DNA from: an uncultured Streptococcus sp. | GTDB lineage: Bacteria; Bacillota; Bacilli; Lactobacillales; Streptococcaceae | NCBI RefSeq assembly: GCF_959025735.1 | Contig: NZ_CAUFJQ010000066.1 | Location: 1 to 9,910, forward strand | DNA: 9,910 bases | Direction: 5' to 3' | Part shown: positions 1 to 6,500 of the stretch, piece by piece | Numbering within the stretch: position 1 is the stretch's first letter | Layout: the number at the start of each line of letters is the position of its first letter | Position numbers and translations under genes: made by a program | The notes under the pieces: generated by a model | Seen by the model: only the letters and a program-made list of their open reading frames with translations | Databases searched by the model: none | Told to the model about the DNA's origin: nothing

Positions 1-95
1 GTCATATCTGGAAAATCTAGAATTCGGAAGGTCATAAAGATTCCTAACCCTAAAATGGCCCAAATTAAACCTTGTGAAACAATTGAATTAATCAT
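1..95 (-). CDS. ABC-transporter permease, N-terminal fragment
   Basis: An ATG (complement of 93-95) opens a frame that runs off the left edge of the window. It encodes 31 complete codons beginning MINSIVSQGLIWAILGLG and continuing into a segment with RILDFPDM. A Shine-Dalgarno AAGGGAGA (complement of about 100-107) sits about 5 nt upstream of the ATG. The hydrophobic first helix followed by a short R-x-L-D/N-F-P-D-M turn resembles the start of permeases paired with a periplasmic-binding-type lipoprotein, such as the streptococcal TrpX/TrpY-type tryptophan transporters. That assignment is from memory of the family and rests on very few residues. It would be a multi-pass membrane protein. It lies downstream of the adhesin gene on the same strand but is separated from it by a terminator and has its own promoter, so it is probably transcribed independently. 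Existence of the gene is fairly secure; its substrate is not. Confidence 0.6.
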   Translation of the reverse strand, partial: MINSIVSQGLIWAILGLGIFMTFRILDFPDM

Positions 96-123
96 AGTTT
101 CTCCCTTCGATAGTAGTAGTTTA

Positions 124-134
124 ATTGTAACATA
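124..134 (-). promoter_or_regulatory. extended -10 promoter for the ABC permease gene
   Basis: Read on the minus strand, this is TATGTTACAAT, that is a TG-N-TACAAT extended -10 element. It lies 28 nt upstream of the permease ATG. No good TTGACA match lies 16-18 nt further upstream, which is typical when an extended -10 compensates for a weak -35. The predicted 5' leader would be only about 20 nt, just enough for the Shine-Dalgarno. Confidence 0.4.
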
Positions 135-190
135 AATATGGAAGAGAACCTATAGGAAATTGTCATCAATTCCCTTTAAATGCTTTTTAA

Positions 191-220
191 AAAAACCAAA
201 AGGTTGCCCTTCTGGTTTTT
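191..220 (-). terminator. rho-independent terminator of the GbpC-like adhesin gene
   Basis: A 13-bp stem with one mismatch (arms 191-203 and 208-220) closes a 4-nt loop. On the minus strand the downstream arm ends in GGTTTTTTT, a good U-tract. It begins 35 bp past the adhesin stop codon. The plus-strand side also ends in a run of T, so it could work in both directions, but no plus-strand gene is seen to its left. Confidence 0.75.
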
Positions 221-255
221 AATAGTTGGTTTTTTTAAAGAATTGAAGAAAGATC

Positions 256-2910
256 TTAGTCTTCTTTTTTCTTTCGAGCAAGACCTAAGCCTGTTGCGAT
301 CATACCAAGTAAGCCAAGGCTGGTAAGAGCGGTTGCTGATTCTGTACCTGTGTGTGGCAATACTTCTTTCACCTTCACAACATCTGAGACCAAATTTTCT
401 TCAACTTTTTGCTCTACCATTGGCGCAGGCGTATGGTAGCCAATCGTTGGTTTAGGTTCTGCCTTAGGTGTTGGTTGTGGTTGTGGTTTCGGTTGCGGCT
501 CCGGTTGTGGTTCCGGTTGTGGTTGCGGCTCCGGTTGTGGTTCCGGTTGTGGTTCTTCTTTTGTAACCAGAATATTATTTTTATGCCATTCTACAGTCGG
601 TTTTACAGTTTCTTTTAGCACCGGATCCTTTTCCAATTCAGGAGCTGTTGGCTTCACTGGTTGTTCAGGAACTTTTGGTTCTACCTTGTAAAGTGGACAA
701 GCCGGCGGAACAGGAACTTCCTTTTCAGCTGGAACATCTTTGATTTCAGGTTTTTCAGGGGCTGTTGGAGCAGTTGGAGCGGTTGGTTTCACCGGCTCTT
801 CTCCTGGATCTTGTGGAAAGGCAACATTTGAATTGATTGAGAACCAATAGAGGGTTGCTTCATCCGTAGCATTCGCTCCCTTAGCAGTGAACTCAAGATG
901 GCCGTCTTTCAAGACAACTGCACCACCACCATAGTAGAGATACGGACTTTTTGGATCATCCCATCCCTTAGTTGAACTTGAAGGATCCGCATTAAAAGTT
1001 GCACCTTCGTTCATGTACTGGTTTTGTTCCTTGGCAAATACTTCTTTTGTAGTTGGATCTTGGTCAACACTAGAATTTGGCAATTTAATAAATTCTTTAT
1101 TTCCAATATTTACAGACTCTACGTGAGGTGTATTTTGGTGCTTCATCCGTGGGGTATAGGTCAAAATTCCTGATCCCGCATCAACTGAATAAGTACCGAC
1201 AATATCAGAATTATCCCCAAATTGATAGTCTTCTGTTCCGATAGAATGACCATTTCCTCCACCAGAAGCATTGACCGTCGTCACATCAAGGACAGTTTCT
1301 TCACTGACTGAGAAGCCATTCCCATCCCAAGTTGCTTTTTGACCAACGATCTTCAATGGATTATCAGCATCATTAAAGACTTGAGCGCTACCGAAGTTTG
1401 CATAGCCACGCTTCACAGCGACATCTGCTCCATCAAGACTAGGGTTACTACCATCTGAATAAGGATCCCAAGTTCCACGAACAGTGTTTCCATTGATATC
1501 TTTAGCTTCTACAAGAAGGGCACGAGGTTTGTCATTTTCAACATAAGAAGCTCCATTCCAGTGGTTTAAGGAATTCAAAGCCAAAATGGCATTATGGTTA
1601 GCTAAATTAATCAATTGATCATTTTCATCATAAAATTCAACATCAACACCAACTGTGACGGGTTGGTCTGTGTCAGTTGAGCTTCCGATCGTCATTGTTA
1701 CCGCTGGATCATTGTAAATTTGAACGATTCCTCGACCGTCATTAGATGGCAAGCTTTTCACTTCATACTTGTAGACCACTTTAGCGATACGCTTGATATC
1801 ACGACCTTCTTTGATATTAGCCTGGCGAAGACCCTTGTAAGTGACATCGAACTTGTCTCCAACTTTAACGACTGCCCACTCGATTTCATTATCTGCATAT
1901 GGGTTCGTTGTTGTCAAATCGGAATCTTGTAGGTTCTTGGTTTCATACATCTTGGTAGCTTTACCGTCCCCATACAAGCGAGATTGACCTTCTTTTGTCA
2001 AATACGTAGTAAGACCTGTTGTTTGGTGGTAAAGCGTCGTTGTTTCCCCATCTGCCAACTCTTCTGGAAGGAAGGTCAAATCTTGTTTGTACTTCTCAGG
2101 GTTTCCACCACGCTCTTTAACCATCTTATTGAAGGCATCTTTAGCATCATCGTATTGCGCTTTTTTCTTCTTGTATAGTTCATTATCAATCAAGTAAGCT
2201 GCTTGCGCTTCATCATAGAGGCGCTTTTTCTCCTTGTAGTCGGCTAATTTGATATCGTAAGCCTTTTGGGCCAAATTGTTTTCTGTCTCAACGGCTTGTT
2301 TGGCTTTAACAGACTCAATATAAGCTTTAAAAGCAGTTTGGTATTCTTCAAAGGCTTTTTCATAAGCCGCTTTTGCAGCCTGATTATCTGCTAGGGCTGC
2401 AGCATTTTCAGCCACTGCTTTTTCGTAAGCAACTTGCTCTTTGTTATAGGTTTCAACTTCCTTGTCATAAGCTACCTGAGCCGCTGCATTTTTCGCATCT
2501 ACAACTGCTTTTTCCTTCTCATAAGTTGCTTGATTCGCTGCAACTTCTGCCTTATAGTCTGCTACAGTCTTATCCATAGCAATGGCTTGCTTCGCATAAT
2601 CTTGCTCAGCAGTTTTTTCATCTGCTTGGATCTTTGCTTCTGTTTCTGTAACTTCAAGTCCAGTAGTCACCGCATCTGTTTTCGCAGTCTCTAAATAATC
2701 TGGTACAGCAACCTCCTTAGTCTCAGTTGTCGACCTTGTAGGAGTAGCCAATGTTGGAGTGACTGTTGTAGTAGCTGAAGCAACTTCATCTGCAGAAACA
2801 GTTGCAACACCTGCTACTGCAAGAACCGTAGCGACTGCTACAGAACCAAAAGCAACAGACGTTTTACGCAAGGCATATTTGGTAGTCTTGCTATCTTTAA
2901 TTAGTGACAT
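256..2910 (-). CDS. GbpC/Spa-domain wall-anchored glucan-binding adhesin
   Basis: This 884-residue surface protein probably binds dextran or another glucan at the cell wall. Residues 1-40 are a signal peptide with a YSIRK-like motif (YALRKTSVAFGSV) and probable cleavage at VSA-DE (40/41). A Thr-rich stretch to about 85 is followed by an Ala/Glu/Lys-rich coiled coil (about 86-265) like the A region of antigen I/II proteins. Residues about 270-699 match the GbpC/Spa (V-region) beta-rich lectin domain type. Residues 702-845 are proline-rich, including PTVEWHKN, then Pro-Glu-Gln repeats. LPHTG (851-855), a hydrophobic helix and RKKKED form the sortase signal. It is longer than S. mutans GbpC (about 580) and lacks the C-terminal isopeptide domains of full antigen I/II. 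The start is supported by AAGGAA about 5 nt upstream and a TTGACA/TAATAT promoter. It is divergent from the dextranase gene. One lone Cys (PPACPLYK) is odd. Antigen I/II V-domain ligands other than glucan, such as salivary agglutinin, remain possible. Confidence 0.87.
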   Translation of the reverse strand: MSLIKDSKTTKYALRKTSVAFGSVAVATVLAVAGVATVSADEVASATTTVTPTLATPTRSTTETKEVAVPDYLETAKTDAVTTGLEVTETEAKIQADEKTAEQDYAKQAIAMDKTVADYKAEVAANQATYEKEKAVVDAKNAAAQVAYDKEVETYNKEQVAYEKAVAENAAALADNQAAKAAYEKAFEEYQTAFKAYIESVKAKQAVETENNLAQKAYDIKLADYKEKKRLYDEAQAAYLIDNELYKKKKAQYDDAKDAFNKMVKERGGNPEKYKQDLTFLPEELADGETTTLYHQTTGLTTYLTKEGQSRLYGDGKATKMYETKNLQDSDLTTTNPYADNEIEWAVVKVGDKFDVTYKGLRQANIKEGRDIKRIAKVVYKYEVKSLPSNDGRGIVQIYNDPAVTMTIGSSTDTDQPVTVGVDVEFYDENDQLINLANHNAILALNSLNHWNGASYVENDKPRALLVEAKDINGNTVRGTWDPYSDGSNPSLDGADVAVKRGYANFGSAQVFNDADNPLKIVGQKATWDGNGFSVSEETVLDVTTVNASGGGNGHSIGTEDYQFGDNSDIVGTYSVDAGSGILTYTPRMKHQNTPHVESVNIGNKEFIKLPNSSVDQDPTTKEVFAKEQNQYMNEGATFNADPSSSTKGWDDPKSPYLYYGGGAVVLKDGHLEFTAKGANATDEATLYWFSINSNVAFPQDPGEEPVKPTAPTAPTAPEKPEIKDVPAEKEVPVPPACPLYKVEPKVPEQPVKPTAPELEKDPVLKETVKPTVEWHKNNILVTKEEPQPEPQPEPQPQPEPQPEPQPKPQPQPTPKAEPKPTIGYHTPAPMVEQKVEENLVSDVVKVKEVLPHTGTESATALTSLGLLGMIATGLGLARKKKED
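491..550 (-). repeat. perfect 30-bp tandem duplication in the Pro-rich stalk
   Basis: Positions 491-520 and 521-550 are identical 30-mers, each encoding ten residues of the Pro-Gln/Pro-Glu stalk of the adhesin. Shorter 6-bp and 12-bp versions of the same GGTTGTGGTTCC-type unit extend on both sides (about 469-555). Identity at the DNA level, including synonymous positions, points to recent duplication by slippage or recombination, so stalk length may differ between strains. Confidence 0.85.
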
Positions 2911-2955
2911 ATAATTCCTTCAAACCTCTTTTTCAATTTTTTCCTCATCAAAATC

Positions 2956-2976
2956 GACACTTTGAATATTAGTGTC
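2956..2976. promoter_or_regulatory. 21-bp dyad downstream of the adhesin promoter (candidate operator)
   Basis: GACACT (2956-2961) and AGTGTC (2971-2976) form perfect 6-bp inverted arms around a 9-bp AT-rich spacer. On the adhesin transcript it would lie at roughly +10 to +30, a position suited to a repressor. A dyad with the same 6-9-6 geometry overlaps the dextranase promoter. No regulator family can be assigned from the sequence. Confidence 0.45.
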
Positions 2977-2991
2977 TATTTTGGTAAAGCG

Positions 2992-3020
2992 ATATTAACA
3001 CTTACCCCCATATGTGTCAA
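2992..3020 (-). promoter_or_regulatory. sigma-A promoter of the GbpC-like adhesin
   Basis: On the minus strand TTGACA (complement of 3015-3020) is followed after 17 nt by TAATAT (complement of 2992-2997), an excellent vegetative promoter. The predicted start is near 2985, giving a leader of about 75 nt. An imperfect dyad, GACACA-N10-AGTGTT (2997-3018), spans the end of the -35 and the spacer. Confidence 0.75.
2997..3018. promoter_or_regulatory. imperfect dyad inside the adhesin promoter
   Basis: On the minus strand, arms GACACA and AGTGTT are separated by 10 bp. Each arm differs by one base from the GACACT half-site of the 2956-2976 dyad. Half of one arm is also the -35 hexamer, so part of the match is forced by promoter constraint. 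A protein bound here would block polymerase. Confidence 0.3.
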
Positions 3021-3119
3021 TATTATTTTTTGATTTTTTTCACATCTCCATTCAAATTTTGCTTCTTTTTGATAAAACTCCTTGTTTATAAAAGTTTTCT
3101 TTTTAGTTTTCTTCTATAT

Positions 3120-3137
3120 ATGTCAAACGTTTGACAT
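3120..3137. promoter_or_regulatory. perfect 18-bp LacI-type palindrome (candidate operator)
   Basis: ATGTCAAACGTTTGACAT is a perfect palindrome centred on CG, the hallmark of operators for LacI/GalR-family regulators of sugar genes (MalR, ScrR, CcpA and relatives). It fails the usual CcpA cre pattern because TG is not correctly placed before the AA. A dedicated sugar repressor is therefore more likely than CcpA. It lies about 100 bp upstream of the adhesin -35 and about 280 bp upstream of the dextranase -35. Confidence 0.6.
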
Positions 3138-3244
3138 CTGATTCGTGCCGGTTCATTTTTCTAAAAAAATTTTTTTAACTTTATTTACAGAAATAAAAAT
3201 AGAATAAACTGCAAAAATTCTTTTAGTAATAGGCTTTACAGCTT

Positions 3245-3258
3245 ATGCAAACGTTTCT
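3245..3258. promoter_or_regulatory. imperfect AAACGTTT site, cre-like
   Basis: ATGCAAACGTTTCT shares the AAACGTTT core and matches a catabolite-responsive element except for one late position. It lies between the perfect palindrome and the second GTCAAACGTTT site. It could bind CcpA or the same LacI-type protein. No promoter overlaps it. Confidence 0.35.
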
Positions 3259-3314
3259 CCTTGTTCTGTTTTTATCACTAATTTGTACTATTTTTAAAAT
3301 GCGGGGAAATTTTG

Positions 3315-3330
3315 TGTCAAACGTTTTTTA
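3315..3330. promoter_or_regulatory. second TGTCAAACGTTT site (half-conserved operator)
   Basis: TGTCAAACGTTTTTTA repeats the first 12 bases of the perfect palindrome at 3121-3136, but the last half-arm is degenerate. Its centre is 194 bp from the first site, and it lies about 90 bp upstream of the dextranase -35. The paired sites could allow looping; this is inference. Confidence 0.4.
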
Positions 3331-3419
3331 GTTTTTCATTTTTATGAATCAAAAACCCCTATTTAAGGCTATTTTATAATACTTCCATGAAAATTTTCAA
3401 ACAGGCTTTCATTCTTAAA

Positions 3420-3449
3420 TTGACACTATCTAGTGAAATGTCGTATACT
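3420..3449 (+). promoter_or_regulatory. sigma-A promoter of the dextranase gene
   Basis: TTGACA (3420-3425) and TATACT (3444-3449) are separated by 18 nt. Transcription should start near 3456, giving a leader of about 65 nt before the ATG at 3521. The spacer is almost filled by a dyad (3422-3442). Confidence 0.7.
3422..3442. promoter_or_regulatory. 21-bp dyad inside the dextranase promoter (candidate operator)
   Basis: GACACT (3422-3427) and AATGTC (3437-3442) flank 9 bp. The geometry is the same as the 2956-2976 dyad near the adhesin, with one arm mismatch. A nested CACTA-TC-TAGTG dyad lies at 3424-3435. It occupies the region between -35 and -10, so binding would compete with RNA polymerase. 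Confidence 0.4.
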
Positions 3450-3509
3450 TATTGGCATCGATAGAACAATTTACTTAAAACTGTTCAACGAACTATACAA
3501 ACAGTATGT

Positions 3510-3514
3510 GGGGG
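3510..3514 (+). promoter_or_regulatory. ribosome binding site deciding the dextranase start
   Basis: GGGGG (3510-3514) stands 6 nt before the ATG at 3521. The in-frame ATG at 3506 overlaps this purine run and has no Shine-Dalgarno of its own, so 3521 is the better start and the protein is 1290 rather than 1295 residues. Confidence 0.7.
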
Positions 3515-3520
3515 AAAAAA

Positions 3521-6500
3521 ATGAATCAACAAAAAAATAGTGTCTATGAAAAAGGGCACGGCTATTTTCGCAAGCGCAACAAGGCATTGGTCTCTATGAT
3601 TACCCTTTTTGGAGCCTTGATGGTAAGCTCTGTTGCCATGGCTGACGAGGTCAACACCAATCCGACTTCTGAGATCCCAGCAACCGCTCAAGCAGTAGCA
3701 ACCAACACCAGTGCTCCTACCACTACTAGTGAGGAAGGTGCTACGACGGAAGCAACGTCTTCTCCATCGGAATCAACAGCAACTGTAACTGCCACTCAAC
3801 CGGTCAGTGCAGCTCCAGCAACTACTTATAATACTCCAAAAATCACCAACGACGTCACCTTTGATAAAGCGACTTATAAAAGTGGAGAAGATGTTCGGAT
3901 CTCCATCAACAACCCTGAAGTGGTTTCTTCTGATGTCACTGTCTCTCATTTAGATCAGGTCATTTATGAAAAGAAAAACGTTGAAGGTGGCGAACTGACA
4001 ATTCCAAGTACTGTCTTTTCACCTAATGCTGGATTTATCGTAGATGTCCTTGGTAAGAAAGCAGATGGTTCCCAAGCCTTTCATAAGGCAGCGGGTCTTG
4101 CTGTTGAAGATGACTGGACGATCTACCCACGTTATGGGGTGGTTGCCGGCTCAAAAGACAATCACAACTCCATCACCAATGATCAGGTAGAAGGCTACAA
4201 GAATAGTATTGACCAATTGGCCAATATGCACATCAACAACTACTTCTTCTACGACGTTTACAATACGCCAGCTAACCCATTCCCAGCAAATGTTGAACGT
4301 TTCACTCAAGACTGGGCGACTTTCTTGATTCCAAATAGCGAAACAGATCCTGACAAGCGCAAATCCTACTTACCTGTCATCGATACAGAAGCCGTCAAAG
4401 AACTGGTGGCTCATGTCCATACAACTGGTGCCAAAGCCATGCTGTATAACATGATTTACGCAGTTTCCCTCGAAGAAGGGGTCCCAAATGAAGTGAAAAG
4501 CGCCATTGTTCGCAATCTACAAGACCATTTCAACTTTGGTAAAAAGGGTGATGTCACAGCGACTGATATCCAACAATTTCTTGATCCAGGTGATCCAAAT
4601 TGGCAAAAATTTATCATTGAAGTCATGACCAAAGCCATGAAAGAAGGGAATTTTGATGGATGGCAAGGGGATACCATGGGCTCTAACTGGGTGGAAAAAG
4701 TCAGTGAACCTGGAAAAGGCTTCTCTTTGAGCGAACACTATCCAGAACTAGCCACAGCTGCAACAGAGGCCCTCAAAAAAGAAGGCTATGACTTCATGAT
4801 CAACGATATCTCTACTGGAGATGCTGATCGACTAGGTAAGACCAATGTCTCTGCACCTTATGCGGAAGTTTGGGGAGATAGCATTGCCTATGACTCTACC
4901 TACCAAGCCTTGACGCGTCTTACCGAACGGATGCGTGATTTATACAAGGGGAAATCTCCTATCATCGCAGCCTATACCCATCGTGGTAAAAATGCATCAG
5001 CCCTCAGCAAAGACAACGAATTACTGACAGATGCTATCATCGCAGCAAGCGGTGGTTACCATATGACGACTGCAGTCCTCAATACTTCTCAAGATGCTAA
5101 AGGTTTTGGGGTGATCCAAGCAGAATGGTATCTCAATCAAAACCTACCAGTCAATGCCGACTTTGCCAATGCAGAATTCAACTACCAAGAATTCATCGTT
5201 GCTTACCAAGAACTTCTCCGCGGACGCGACACCTTGGCGCATGATACCCGTCGGATTGTAGACAATACAAATGTACTGGTCAACGGCAACTTCATTGGAT
5301 CCAACCTGGATAATGCTGACGGGGTTCAACCTGAAACCGTTTATACCCTTACAAAAGAAACCAAGACGGGTGATCGAATTGCTCACTTGATCAATTTGGT
5401 CGGCATCACTGAAAACAAATGGAACAGCGCTGTGAATACAACCGAAAAATTGACCAATATTCAAGCTTTTGTTCCACTCGGAAAAATCACAAAAGACCAG
5501 GCTGAACACGCCAGCATTTACTGGGCAACACCTGATGCTGTTGAAGGAAAATACAACATCAACCTCCGAGAAACAAGCGCAAATGTTTATTATGACGGAG
5601 GAGCTGGCCAATGGATGGCTGCTATCGATGTTCCGAGTCTAGATGTATGGGACATGCTCTATGTCAAACTCAATGAAGCCGCTCATGTTCTTTATCAAGA
5701 CGAAAACGGAGTTGAGCTCGAACGTTCCAGTGACTTGGTTGGTCATACAGGTGAAAAGATCAACTACTCTACAAAAGAAACCATTGCCAACTATTTGAAG
5801 AAAGGCTACGAACTAGTAGAGAATGGCTTCGATGCAGACGGACAACCGAACTTTGACCGCGACGCTAACAACACCAATGATGATGGCGTTCAAGAGTTTA
5901 TTGTCCGCTTGGCACCAAAAATTGTGGAATTTTCTGCAACACAGCCCATCCAAGCCGGTCAAGTTGTTCCAGGAGATAGCGAAGGTCGTGTCTATCCAAC
6001 TCCTCTAGCTCCAGCTGGTCAAACAACGGCTGATCTGAATCATTTATCTGAAACAGTGACCCGTACGGTAACCTATGTAACAGAGGACCAGGATGGATCT
6101 AACCGCCAGCCTGCAGGAATAGCTGATCAAACTAACACCCTTCATTTCAGTCGCAAAGGTACCATCAATTTGGTGACAGGCGAGACAAGTCTTGAAGACT
6201 GGACAGCTCAAGACGGCACAAGCTTTGCAGCTCTTGAAAATCCCGTCAAAAAAGGCTATGTTGTCGTAGCAGAAGAATCGACTGATGCCACCTCTTCTGA
6301 TCTGACAAAAGCAGGAGAACATACAGGCATTCATGCTGATGCAGCAGACATCACAGATACGGTCATCTATCGCCCAGTCGGTGCCTATAGGATCAGCTAT
6401 GCTACTGGTAAAGAACCAGCCCATGCTCAAAAAGAGATCACTTATCTAAATGATCTCACAAATCCAACCGCCATTGCATCTCCTACCGCTACCCTTCCTT

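Noticed and set aside
3120..3137. CcpA cre site at the perfect palindrome
   Set aside because: The WTGNAANCG pattern fails because G-T-C precedes AAACG where T-G-N is required; a different LacI-family operator fits better.
3387..3464. A 25-codon plus-strand frame (MKIFKQAFILKL...) downstream of a TATAAT at 3375-3380, possibly a signalling peptide
   Set aside because: No Shine-Dalgarno precedes the ATG, no -35 box pairs with the TATAAT at 16-18 nt, and the frame runs through the dextranase promoter. It also lacks the form of known short hydrophobic peptides and has no Rgg gene beside it.
5144..5611. A 155-codon minus-strand frame inside the dextranase gene
   Set aside because: Antisense shadow of the GH66 coding region, Cys/Phe/Ser-rich, with no initiation signals. 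The same applies to the other antisense frames in the dextranase and adhesin genes.
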